From Eggerthella sp. (GTDB taxonomy: Bacteria > Actinomycetota > Coriobacteriia > Coriobacteriales > Eggerthellaceae), in NCBI GenBank assembly GCA_030540085.1, contig JAUNWY010000002.1, positions 62,001-126,000 on the forward strand: a DNA stretch of 64,000 nucleotides. The letters run 5' to 3'. Under the pieces are notes generated by a model, which did not search any database, had not been told where the DNA came from, and was given only the letters and a program-made list of their open reading frames with translations. The position numbers and the translations under genes are program-made. Shown one piece after another: positions 35,221 to 43,196 of the stretch; position 1 is the first letter of the stretch; each line of letters begins with the position of its first letter.

Positions 35221-36099
35221 CTATTCGTGCATTGCCAAGTAAGCACAACCCAATTCTATAAAGGTTTCGCGTTCAAGCGATTCACCGCGGGCCTTTGCAG
35301 AAACGCCCGCTCGTTCGAGCGTTTCGGGAATGGAGGCCAACATGCGCTCATCGTAGGTTTGCGGATTCGAGAAGTACATCTTCAGGGAGTTCGCAATGGT
35401 TTTGCGACGGTTGGCGAAAGAAGCGTCTGCCATCACCATGGCGGCGTGACGCAATTCCTCAGGCAGCTGCTCTGCCCTGCGATCGAAGCGGATAACAGCA
35501 CTTTTTACACGCGGAGGCGGGAAGAAATTACCCTCGGAAACGGCGAAGCGGCCATGATACTCAGCCAAAAGGCCTAACTTCACCGTATAAGCACCGTAGT
35601 TCTTCGTGCCGATTTTGGCACACATGCGATCGGCAACCTCCGCTTGAACCATTACCGTTTGACTCTGTAACGACTCATAGCGTTCAAAGAAATCGAGCAC
35701 GATAGTAGCGGCCACCGCATAGGGCAGGTTCGCCGCAAGCTTAGTAGGAGCAAAGGGAACCTGATCGGGGCTTACCGCCAATGCATCACCTTGGATCAGG
35801 GTAAACCTGTCGGCCCATTCAGCGCAGGTTTCCGCCAAAACAGCTGGTAAGTCGGTATCCATTTCGATGGAGGCAACCTGACCTGCACGCTGCAGCAGGG
35901 CAACCGTTAGCGTTCCGATGCCGGGACCGACTTCCAAGACCTTGTCTTCAGGACCCAATTCAGCCAAATCGCAAATATGCTGCACGATGCCATCGTTGAT
36001 AAGGAAATGCTGTCCCAACGCCTTTTTCGTCATAAGGCCATGAGCTTCAAGGACAGCGCGCGTTTCTGCCACGCTTGCCAAATATGAAAGCTTGCCCAT
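35221..36099 (-). CDS. rsmA: 16S rRNA (adenine-1518/1519-N6)-dimethyltransferase
   Basis: KsgA/RsmA dimethylates two adjacent adenines at the 3' end of 16S rRNA. The 292-residue protein has KKALGQHFLIND, the SAM-binding VLEVGPGIGTLT, the acidic IEMDTDL, the catalytic NLPYAVAA and the FFPPPRVKSAVI segment. The start is the ATG at 36099, which overlaps the stop of the upstream flavin reductase gene (TGATG), so the two are translationally coupled. It belongs to the metG-tatD-rsmA cluster. Confidence 0.95.
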   Translation of the reverse strand: MGKLSYLASVAETRAVLEAHGLMTKKALGQHFLINDGIVQHICDLAELGPEDKVLEVGPGIGTLTVALLQRAGQVASIEMDTDLPAVLAETCAEWADRFTLIQGDALAVSPDQVPFAPTKLAANLPYAVAATIVLDFFERYESLQSQTVMVQAEVADRMCAKIGTKNYGAYTVKLGLLAEYHGRFAVSEGNFFPPPRVKSAVIRFDRRAEQLPEELRHAAMVMADASFANRRKTIANSLKMYFSNPQTYDERMLASIPETLERAGVSAKARGESLERETFIELGCAYLAMHE

Positions 36100-36644
36100 C
36101 AGGCAACACCCCACTTTCCCAAGTGTTCACGCTTGAGGCGATCAACCCCAATGAGCGGAACCGTTTCTTCAATAGCAAAACCCGCAAGGGCCATAGACGA
36201 GCGGACGCTAGCAACCAAAGGCTCGTAACCATGCGGATCGCCGCCATCGCCCACCACAAACAACGACAACGGACGCTTTGCCGGCAGGGACTCCCCCTTC
36301 TTCCGTCGCTCAAGATAGGGCCAGAAAAACGGTTGCAGCCTGTCCAGCACGGCTTTTAACTGAGAGGGAGCACCCGCAAAGTAGATGGGTGACACCAAAA
36401 ACACTCGCTCCGCCGCATCCAGATCGTTAATAAGCCGGGTCATGTCGTCTTCAATAATGCACTCATCGTTCGTCTTGCAGAATTCACAGCCATTGCAGCC
36501 AGAAACATCCAGGCGACCAACCTCATATTCGACAAGGTTCACTTCTGGATAACTCTGCTCAATTGACATTTTCAGCATGCGAATAATGCGTGCGCATTTG
36601 CCGTTCAGACGAGGAGAGCCGTTTATCACAACCCACGTGCCCAT
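36099..36644 (-). CDS. NADPH-dependent FMN reductase / flavodoxin-like protein
   Basis: A 181-residue flavodoxin-fold protein of the NADPH-dependent FMN reductase / iron-sulfur flavoprotein group. The FMN phosphate loop INGSPRLNGKC is at the N-terminus. A Cys cluster, CNGCEFCKTNDEC, lies at about 50-62 and is followed by DDM, a pattern common in anaerobe flavoproteins of this family. VSPIYFAGAPSQLKAVLDR is the second conserved block. The electron partner is unknown. It sits between tatD and rsmA, starting directly after the tatD stop. Confidence 0.85.
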   Translation of the reverse strand: MGTWVVINGSPRLNGKCARIIRMLKMSIEQSYPEVNLVEYEVGRLDVSGCNGCEFCKTNDECIIEDDMTRLINDLDAAERVFLVSPIYFAGAPSQLKAVLDRLQPFFWPYLERRKKGESLPAKRPLSLFVVGDGGDPHGYEPLVASVRSSMALAGFAIEETVPLIGVDRLKREHLGKWGVA

Positions 36645-37643
36645 TTAGGCCCCCACAAGCAAATCGGCATTTTCACGTTGCCATTGCGTAGGCTGACGAT
36701 CGAGTAAACCGAGCGCATTGCCATACATCTGACTCAAGAGCTCTTCCCGTTCCATCTGCGTTTCCGCACCCAAAACCTCGAGCAGCTTTTCGGCCGTGAA
36801 CACCACGTGGGCAGGACCGCAGTCGATACCACGCATGGGCTCAGGAGTCATATAAGGGCTGTCGGTTTCGGTGAGAAGAAGATTACGAGCAACCTTAGTT
36901 GCGGCAGAACGCACCTCATCGGCCTTTTTGAAGGTGATAGGGCCACCGTACGCAATGTAGCAACCGTGCTCCGCCCATGGGGCAAGCGCTTTTTCGTCCA
37001 AATTGAAGCAATGAAGCAGTACCCCGTCCTTCGGGAATCCTTCATCCTCCAGGATGGCCAGGCCCTCTTCATGGGCTTCACGCATATGCAGGATAAGCGG
37101 AAGGCCGGCAGTTTTGGCAAGCTGAACTTGACGACGGAATACGCCGCGCTGCACGGCACGAGGAGAAAGGTCGTAATGGTAATCAAGGCCCACTTCGCCC
37201 AAGGCGCAGACGCGAGGATCTGCCAAGCGCTGCATCAACGTGCGCTCCATGCGCACATCCCACATCTTGGCGTTATGAGGATGAACGCCCATAGCAATAC
37301 GCAGATGCGGAATGGCTTCCTTGCAGGAACCCAAACCAGCTTCTTCAAGAATGCCTTGAGCATCTTGCTGCCACGCTTCCAAATTGTCGAAAGTGGTGTG
37401 GCTGTCTTCGGCAGGATCGCACATGGCGCACACGAAACGTACGTTATGATATGCGCATTTAGCCAGTTCAGCAGCTGGATTCTTAAGCATTTCCAGATGT
37501 GCGTGCGTGTCGGCAACCGAACCCGGCAAAACAGGCGCAGCTACCTCACGGTACTTGTGGTGCTTACGTTTCTGAAAAAAGGAAACGCTGAACGCCCCCT
37601 CTTCAACAAAAGCGGCGTTCAGCGATTGCGTTTCCTCGGTCAT
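36645..37643 (-). CDS. tatD: TatD family metal-dependent hydrolase
   Basis: TIM-barrel amidohydrolase-type nuclease. The 332-residue protein carries a 45-residue N-terminal extension before the metal-binding DTHAHLE (His 47 and 49), then GEVGLDYHYD, the LILHMREA and LHCFN histidines, and the final Asp in TETDSPYMTPEPMRG. The extension is absent from typical TatD proteins (about 255-265 residues), and no ribosome site is obvious at the annotated ATG, so the true start could be later. It lies between metG and the flavin reductase gene. Confidence 0.9.
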   Translation of the reverse strand: MTEETQSLNAAFVEEGAFSVSFFQKRKHHKYREVAAPVLPGSVADTHAHLEMLKNPAAELAKCAYHNVRFVCAMCDPAEDSHTTFDNLEAWQQDAQGILEEAGLGSCKEAIPHLRIAMGVHPHNAKMWDVRMERTLMQRLADPRVCALGEVGLDYHYDLSPRAVQRGVFRRQVQLAKTAGLPLILHMREAHEEGLAILEDEGFPKDGVLLHCFNLDEKALAPWAEHGCYIAYGGPITFKKADEVRSAATKVARNLLLTETDSPYMTPEPMRGIDCGPAHVVFTAEKLLEVLGAETQMEREELLSQMYGNALGLLDRQPTQWQRENADLLVGA

Positions 37644-37661
37644 GATAACGGCCGTTTCCTA

Positions 37662-39248
37662 CTATTCGATGGAAAGATCGATGGCGTCAGCATCCAGACG
37701 AGGATAAAGCGGATCGCCCACAGCAACGGCAGAGCCTGCCTCAAGCTGACCCCATACCGTAGCGGCTTCAATATCGGTGATTGCGAAGATATCACCCAGA
37801 CCCAGACGGTTGAACACCTCAGCGGAGGTGTTGGGCATGAACGGAGCCATGTACAACGCAATGATACGGATAGCCTCAAGCGCGTTGTAGATTACCGCAG
37901 CGAGCTCATCGGCAGTTTCTTCGCTCTTTGCCAGATTCCACGGTGCGGAATCCTCGACATACAGATTTACGCGGCTAGCCAACTTCTGAACAGCAGCGGC
38001 AGCATTGGTGAAATCAACCTGACCCATGCACTTGTCGTATTCGGCGTACAGCTCGTCAGCGATTTCACGCAGCGGGTTTTCCTCGGCGCCAGCAGGTGCC
38101 GCGGGAACCTTACCCTCGAAATACTTCTTGGTCATGTTGAACACGCGGCTGCACAGATTGCCCCAGGTGTTGGCAAGATCAGCGTTGTATACCTGAACCA
38201 TGCGTTCGATGGAAATGGAACCGTCATGACCAAACTGAACGTCAGAAAGGAAATAGTAACGGTACGCGTCAACGCCGAACACCTTTACCAAGTCGGCAGG
38301 CTTGAGCGCATTGCCCTTGGACTTCGACATCTTTTCACCCTTGGTAAGCAGGAAGCCGTGACCGAATACCGTATGGGCAACCGGCAAACCAGCAGCCATC
38401 AGCATTGCAGGCCAGATAACGCAATGGAAGCGCGTGATATCTTTGCCTACGAAGTGATACTGCATGGGCCAACGCTGCTCGAATTCGCCTGCGCGCTCTT
38501 CGCTGCCGTAGCCGATACCGGTGAAATACGCCAGCAAAGCATCAGCCCAAACATAGGCAACATGGCCCTCATCAAAAGGCAGCGGAACGCCCCAATCGAA
38601 GGTAGAACGGGAGATGGAAAGGTCTTTCAAGCCGCTCTTAACGAAGGATACGATTTCGTTTTTACGGGTTTCGGGACGAATGAAATCGGGGTTTTCCTCG
38701 TAGAACTTCAGCAACGGCTCCTGGAATTCGGAAAGCTTGAAGAACCAATTTTCTTCGCCGCCAGCTTTCTGAACAGGACGCTTGCAATCGGGGCACACGA
38801 ATTCGCCTTCGTCGTTCTTCAGAAGGTCGCTTTCGTTGTAATAGGTTTCCTCATGAACGCAATACCAACCCTCATAGGAACCTTTGTAGCAATAGCCCTT
38901 GTCGTACAAATCCTGCCAGAATTTCTTAACCGTTTCAGCGTGGCGAGGCTCGGTGGTGCGAACAAAGTCGGTGTAGGTGATATCGAGCATGTCCCAGCAA
39001 TCACGGAATGCGGGCTCCATGGAATCGCACCAATCCTGAGGCGTCATGCCCTTGGCCGCTGCCGTGTCGGCAACCTTTTGGCCATGCTCATCCATGCCGG
39101 TTACGAAGGCGACGTCATAGCCATTCATGCGCTGGTAACGCGCAACTGCGTCGGCAGCGATGGTGGTATAAGCGGTGCCCAGGTGCGGTGCCGCGTTAAC
39201 GTAGTAAATGGGAGTGGTGAAGGAATAGGTTCCCTTGCTCATGCTCAT
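37662..39248 (-). CDS. metG: Methionyl-tRNA synthetase
   Basis: Class I synthetase charging tRNA-Met. The 528-residue protein has the HIGH-type motif in YYVNAAPHLGTAYTT, the MDEHGQKV block, a CP domain with one Cys pair (CPDCKRPV), the KMSKSKGN loop, and an anticodon-binding domain ending near residue 520. There is no C-terminal tRNA-binding (EMAP) domain, as in short MetRS forms. A second ATG two codons later is an equally plausible start. It opens the metG-tatD-reductase-rsmA operon. Confidence 0.95.
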   Translation of the reverse strand: MSMSKGTYSFTTPIYYVNAAPHLGTAYTTIAADAVARYQRMNGYDVAFVTGMDEHGQKVADTAAAKGMTPQDWCDSMEPAFRDCWDMLDITYTDFVRTTEPRHAETVKKFWQDLYDKGYCYKGSYEGWYCVHEETYYNESDLLKNDEGEFVCPDCKRPVQKAGGEENWFFKLSEFQEPLLKFYEENPDFIRPETRKNEIVSFVKSGLKDLSISRSTFDWGVPLPFDEGHVAYVWADALLAYFTGIGYGSEERAGEFEQRWPMQYHFVGKDITRFHCVIWPAMLMAAGLPVAHTVFGHGFLLTKGEKMSKSKGNALKPADLVKVFGVDAYRYYFLSDVQFGHDGSISIERMVQVYNADLANTWGNLCSRVFNMTKKYFEGKVPAAPAGAEENPLREIADELYAEYDKCMGQVDFTNAAAAVQKLASRVNLYVEDSAPWNLAKSEETADELAAVIYNALEAIRIIALYMAPFMPNTSAEVFNRLGLGDIFAITDIEAATVWGQLEAGSAVAVGDPLYPRLDADAIDLSIE

Positions 39249-39393
39249 GCTCTCTTTCTTGGCGGAAACGGCTGATGATGCCGCCCGCCGCTTCAGATTA
39301 CTTGCTTGTTCTGCGCCCTTTTGGCACAGCGTATAATTGAATTATTTTAGCACGAGAAAAAGCTGTGGTACTTATGCGTACCCGAGAGATTGC

Positions 39394-39957
39394 TTACCGC
39401 GGATTCAAGATGCGTTCGCGCTGCTTCCAATCGGGCATCACTTTGGTCATGAGGGCCTTGAAGCCAGCACCGTGATTTGGCTCCAGCATATGGCACAGCT
39501 CGTGAACCACTACATACTCAAGGCATTCCGGAGGGTAGAGTGCAAGGCGAATGTTGATGCACACTCGCCCCGTTTCCGGCTGACAGCTCCCCCACCTGCT
39601 TTTCATGTTGCGATAATCAAGCTTCTGCACGCGCACGCCCAGAATGCGCTCCCACTCGGCAACCAGCGGCGGAACGCACGCCTTCACCACTTCACGCCAT
39701 TGCTCGATTTCTTCCCTCGATGCCCGTTCGGCACGAGCGGCTGGAGAGTCTACCTGTTTTGCTTGCTGGGCCCGAATCCAATCAGCTTTCGACCGAACGA
39801 ATTCACTTATACGGGCTTTGCTGGTACCGAGTGGCGCCGACAACGTTACTTCACCCGTCGGCTTCACATGCAAGCGAATGCTCTTCATGCGCTTTAGCGT
39901 GACATGAACGTTGCTGCCATTAACTTGCAGGGTGTATGTCGTCGCAGACGAGGACAT
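39394..39957 (-). CDS. YgjP/SprT-like M48-type zinc metalloprotease (DUF45)
   Basis: A 187-residue protein of the YgjP-like (DUF45) family. The zinc motif HELCHMLEPNHG (H152, E153, H156, H162) and the family segment MKSRWGSCQPETG are intact. The N-terminal half carries the usual beta-rich part (RLHVKPTGEVTLSAPLG). These proteins are predicted proteases, and in some bacteria they are linked to type I restriction modules or DNA-protein adduct handling; no such partner is adjacent. A pair of inverted REP-like elements lies just upstream. Confidence 0.88.
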   Translation of the reverse strand: MSSSATTYTLQVNGSNVHVTLKRMKSIRLHVKPTGEVTLSAPLGTSKARISEFVRSKADWIRAQQAKQVDSPAARAERASREEIEQWREVVKACVPPLVAEWERILGVRVQKLDYRNMKSRWGSCQPETGRVCINIRLALYPPECLEYVVVHELCHMLEPNHGAGFKALMTKVMPDWKQRERILNPR

Positions 39958-39981
39958 GCGTATCTTCCTTGAGGATCGGGT

Positions 39982-40073
39982 GGGAAAATAGGGACAGGTA
40001 CCATTTTCCCAGTTTTCCCGATTGGGGATGCCAAGATAAAAAGCGGGAAAATGGTACCTGTCCCTATTTTCCC
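39982..40073. repeat. Pair of inverted REP-like elements (BIME-like)
   Basis: Two perfect inverted copies of a 29-bp element, 39982-40010 and 40045-40073, separated by 34 nt. Each begins and ends GGGAAAAT/ATTTTCCC-like with a GGGACAGGTACC core. The same element recurs six more times between 49 and 62 kb. Confidence 0.9.
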
Positions 40074-40086
40074 AAAGAGGAAACCT

Positions 40087-42003
40087 CTAGCGCTTAACGC
40101 GCATGCAGCGCATAGCGTTGAGGATGGCGAGGATGGCCACTCCCACATCGGCGAACACTGCAAGCCACATGGTAGCCAAACCAACAGCAGCCAATACCAA
40201 CACTGCAAACTTCACGCCAAGCGCAAAGACGATGTTCTGCCATACGATGCGCATGGTTTTGCGGGCTATGCGAATTGCGGAGGCGATCTTAGAGGGCTTA
40301 TCGTCCATCAGAACAATGTCTGCTGCTTCGATTGCCGCATCGGACCCCATTGCACCCATGGCAATACCTATATCAGCACGAGTAAGCACCGGCGCATCGT
40401 TGATGCCGTCGCCAACAAAAGCAAGCTTTCCCTTTTCGGACGTTTCGACAAGCAGGCGTTCCACCTGGTTAACCTTGTCTTCCGGCAGAAGCTGACCATG
40501 ATATTCGTCGAGTCCGAGCTTTTCGGCAACGGCCTTTGCAACCTCGGCGCGATCGCCCGTGAGCATGACTGTCTTGCCAACGCCAGCAGCATGTAAACGC
40601 TTGATGCATTCGGCGGCGTCTTCCTTAACCACATCGGCAATAATGATATGACCTGCATATTTACCGTCAATTGAAACATGAAGGATAGTGCCGGTAAGCT
40701 CACAGTCGTGGTAAGCGATGCCTTCTTCGCGCATCAGCTTATCGTTGCCCACCAAAACCACGCGCTCATCAACCACTGCACGTACGCCATGGCCGCCTTC
40801 CTCGCGAACATCGGCAATGCGGCTCTGATCGATTTCGCCGGTGAAAGCTTCCTTGACGGAAACGGCAATGGGGTGGTCGGAATACGCCTCGGCATGGGCG
40901 GCAATGGAAAGGATAAGATCGGGGTCAACCTCTGCTGCAGCATCGGGATGCACGGCAACCACGTTGAAGCTGCCATTGGTAAGCGTGCCCGTCTTATCGA
41001 ACACCACCGTTTCGGTATGGGCGAGCGCTTCCAGGTAGTTACCACCCTTCACCAGGATGCCCAAGCGAGAAGCGCCACCAATGCCGCCGAAGAACGAAAG
41101 GGGAACCGAGATAACAAGGGCGCACGGGCACGAAACAACCAAGAAGGTCAAGCCGCGCTCGATCCAATCGGACCAACTTTGGCCGAACAGCAACGGCGGC
41201 AACACAGCCAGCACCAGTGCGCCAATGGTAACGATGGGCGTATAGTAGCGCGCAAAACGCGTAATGAAGTTTTCGGTTTGGGCCTTCTTTTCGCTAGCGC
41301 TTTCCACCAGCTCAAGGATGCGCGAGACCGTGGACTGCTCGAAGGGCTTGCTCACTTTCACCGTGATCTTGCCCGTCATGTTCACGCAGCCCGAAATAAC
41401 TTCGGCGCCCTCTTCCACGTGACGAGGAACAGATTCTCCAGTAAGTGCAGCGGTGTCGAGCTGAGTAGAACCCTCCACAATGGTGCCGTCAAGCGGAACA
41501 CGCTCGCCGGGCTTCACCACAATTTCATCGCCTACGCCAATTTCGTACGGATCGACCTGAACAAGCTTGCCATCACGCATAACATTGGCAAAATCGGGAG
41601 CAATGTCCATCATGTCGGCGATAGACTGACGCGACTTGCCCACGGCGTAGCCCTGGAATAGCTCACCCACCTGATAGAAGAGCATTACCGCTGCACCTTC
41701 AGCCATATGAGGCTGAGAATCAGGGAACAGAACCAGGGCAAATGCGCCCACCGTGGCAATGGTCATTAAAAAGTTCTCGTCGAACACCTGGCCGTTGCCG
41801 ATGTTGCGCGCTGCCTTCAGCAGCACATCGTAGCCTGCAATAAGATACGGGATAAGGAACAGGACGAACTCAAGGTACAGCGCGTTCGTTTCCCCGCCAA
41901 CGTACTGCGCAAGCGGAACAAACTCCGTAACCGCGAATACCGCAGCAAAAATGGCGAGCGCCGAAACAATACGGTTTCGCGTCTTTTTCTGCTTTTTATT
42001 CAT
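40087..42003 (-). CDS. Zn/Cd/Pb-type heavy-metal P1B ATPase
   Basis: A 638-residue efflux ATPase of the ZntA/CadA type. It lacks an N-terminal metal-binding domain; a separate HMA protein is encoded upstream. Eight membrane helices are expected. Present are the actuator LTGESVP, the transmembrane metal motif SCPCALVIS, the phosphorylation site DKTGT, the HP dipeptide in YSDHPIAVS and the hinge GDGINDAPVL. CPC together with the absence of a Cu-type NxxS/MxxxS pattern favours Zn, Cd or Pb. Start: ATG 42003 with AAGGGGA 6-7 nt upstream; the longer frame to 42084 runs into a structured leader. Third gene of the ArsR-HMA-ATPase set. Confidence 0.9.
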   Translation of the reverse strand: MNKKQKKTRNRIVSALAIFAAVFAVTEFVPLAQYVGGETNALYLEFVLFLIPYLIAGYDVLLKAARNIGNGQVFDENFLMTIATVGAFALVLFPDSQPHMAEGAAVMLFYQVGELFQGYAVGKSRQSIADMMDIAPDFANVMRDGKLVQVDPYEIGVGDEIVVKPGERVPLDGTIVEGSTQLDTAALTGESVPRHVEEGAEVISGCVNMTGKITVKVSKPFEQSTVSRILELVESASEKKAQTENFITRFARYYTPIVTIGALVLAVLPPLLFGQSWSDWIERGLTFLVVSCPCALVISVPLSFFGGIGGASRLGILVKGGNYLEALAHTETVVFDKTGTLTNGSFNVVAVHPDAAAEVDPDLILSIAAHAEAYSDHPIAVSVKEAFTGEIDQSRIADVREEGGHGVRAVVDERVVLVGNDKLMREEGIAYHDCELTGTILHVSIDGKYAGHIIIADVVKEDAAECIKRLHAAGVGKTVMLTGDRAEVAKAVAEKLGLDEYHGQLLPEDKVNQVERLLVETSEKGKLAFVGDGINDAPVLTRADIGIAMGAMGSDAAIEAADIVLMDDKPSKIASAIRIARKTMRIVWQNIVFALGVKFAVLVLAAVGLATMWLAVFADVGVAILAILNAMRCMRVKR

Positions 42004-42104
42004 GCAGATCCCCTTCGTAGCGTATGCAGGCGCATCGGATCTTTGCTGGTCGGATGCCCCGCGTTCGGTTTTATAGAAAGTCACAGAATTGGCAACAAAA
42101 GCGA

Positions 42105-42202
42105 GCGGGACGCTGATGAGTGCAGATGGGTTGAAAGAGGAAGGGGCTGGCCTTCGTGCCGCCCCGACCGATTGAAGCCCAGCTGCGCCATCAGCGTCCC
42201 GC
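42105..42202 (-). other. 98-nt long inverted repeat in the leader of the ATPase gene
   Basis: Perfect 14-bp arms, GCGGGACGCTGATG (42105-42118) and CATCAGCGTCCCGC (42189-42202), enclose about 70 nt that include a further GGGGC/GCCCC hairpin. Read on the minus strand the second arm is followed by TCGCTTTTGTT, so it may act as a leaky terminator or attenuator ahead of the ATPase. Confidence 0.6.
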
Positions 42203-42229
42203 GCAGCGTCATCGCGTCTCCCCGAGAAC

Positions 42230-42255
42230 GTCCGTTAGCTGACAAGCTAACGGAC
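42230..42255 (-). other. 11-bp hairpin over the hma stop codon
   Basis: GTCCGTTAGCT (42230-42240) pairs with AGCTAACGGAC (42245-42255), loop GACA. It includes the TAG of the HMA gene. No U-tract follows, so an mRNA-stabilising or processing role is more likely than termination. Confidence 0.55.
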
Positions 42256-42465
42256 AATCACCATGTCAGGTTCGATCTTGTGGCAGATCTTTTCAGCTTC
42301 ATCCAAAATCCCGTCGAGCTTTTCGGGGTCAGCGTCGATTACCAGCTTCTGAGTCATGAAGCTCATCGATGCTGTGTTTACGCCGTCGATCTTCTTGATA
42401 GCGTCTTCCATCTTTGCGGCGCAGTTAGCGCAATCAAGATCCTGCAGTTTGAATACCTTACGCAT
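42247..42465 (-). CDS. HMA-domain heavy-metal chaperone
   Basis: A 72-residue ferredoxin-like metal-binding domain with the CxxC motif in DLDCANCAAK (Cys 12 and 15). The acidic Asp before the first Cys, as in zinc-type domains of ZntA (DCxxC), fits the Zn/Cd specificity of the adjacent ATPase better than copper. It probably replaces the N-terminal metal-binding domain missing from that ATPase. The gene lies between arsR and the ATPase, and its stop codon is inside a hairpin. Confidence 0.9.
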   Translation of the reverse strand: MRKVFKLQDLDCANCAAKMEDAIKKIDGVNTASMSFMTQKLVIDADPEKLDGILDEAEKICHKIEPDMVIVR

Positions 42466-42524
42466 GGCTATTTCCTTTCCTGAAAAGATTCCCCTTTGGG
42501 CAGACAGCCCGCACGGTGGTCTGT

Positions 42525-42920
42525 CTATTCGCAGATATGCGTCATTCCCTGAGCGAGCATCGTGTGAACATGATCGTCAGAAAGCGAGTAGATCACGTTC
42601 TTCCCGTCGCGCTTCGCACGAACCAAGCGGCTTTGCTTCAAGGTTCGCAACTGATGAGAAACGGCGCTTTGCGTCGCACCGATCTCCTCCGCTAAATCGG
42701 CAACACAGCGGTCCTTCGTCATAAGGGAGTAAAGAATTTTGATGCGCGTGGTGTCGCCAAATACCTTGAACAAGTCGGCCAAATCGTAGAGCAATTCTTC
42801 GTCGGGCATCATGTCGACAGCTTCATCGGCAGCATCGCAGCCGCAGCCACAAGCGCTTTCGATTCCTGAAGAGACGCTGCGATGAGCTTGCTTTGCTTCG
42901 TTCGGTTCCTCTTCAGCCAT
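42525..42920 (-). CDS. ArsR/SmtB family zinc-responsive repressor
   Basis: A 131-residue winged-helix repressor. The DNA-recognition helix is in GATQSAVSHQLRTLKQSRLV. The C-terminal alpha-5 metal site is complete: D115-x-H117-x10-H128-x2-E131, as in SmtB, CzrA and related Zn/Co sensors. An N-terminal Cys cluster CGCGC (Cys 24, 26, 28) recalls the alpha-3N site of CadC, so Cd or Pb sensing is also possible. Start ATG 42920 with AAAGGA upstream. A palindromic operator overlaps its promoter. Confidence 0.92.
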   Translation of the reverse strand: MAEEEPNEAKQAHRSVSSGIESACGCGCDAADEAVDMMPDEELLYDLADLFKVFGDTTRIKILYSLMTKDRCVADLAEEIGATQSAVSHQLRTLKQSRLVRAKRDGKNVIYSLSDDHVHTMLAQGMTHICE

Positions 42921-42932
42921 CTTTGATCCTTT

Positions 42933-42956
42933 CATATGTGAATAACTGTTCATATG
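42933..42956. promoter_or_regulatory. Candidate ArsR/SmtB operator
   Basis: Imperfect palindrome CATATGTGAATAACTGTTCA followed by TATG, with CATATG at both ends and TGAA/TTCA half-sites. It lies just upstream of the repressor start. The form matches the ATA...TGAA-N6-TTCA...TAT class bound by SmtB-type repressors. Confidence 0.65.
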
Positions 42957-43044
42957 ATAAACCGTAAATTAGTCCTCGTAAAGAGCGCAAAGCGCTGTTT
43001 CGAAAAGAAAAAGACGCCGGACAGAAACGCCGGGGATACTCTTA

Positions 43045-43151
43045 TGTAAAAAGAGAAAGGCCGCAACTCGTAGTGACCCGCATCTTTCGAACTAGGTTTT
43101 CCATTTCTTAGCCCAAATTCGAAAGCACGGTTCACGCAGAAGTTGCGGCCT
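43045..43151 (-). terminator. Long multi-part hairpin terminator after degV
   Basis: Outer arms AGGCCGCAACT (43058-43068) and AGTTGCGGCCT (43141-43151), inner arms CTTTCGAA (43084-43091) and TTCGAAAG (43118-43125), with GTGA/TCAC pairing between them. On the minus strand TTTCTCTTTTTAC follows. At 94 nt it is far longer than an ordinary terminator. Confidence 0.65.
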
Positions 43152-43196
43152 GCCGAAAATCTAAAATGAAGGGTTTAATCGCCCTTTATATAAGAT

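Noticed and set aside
36807..39275. An 822-codon plus-strand open frame opposite tatD and metG
   Set aside because: Antisense shadow spanning two well-supported genes; no family similarity.
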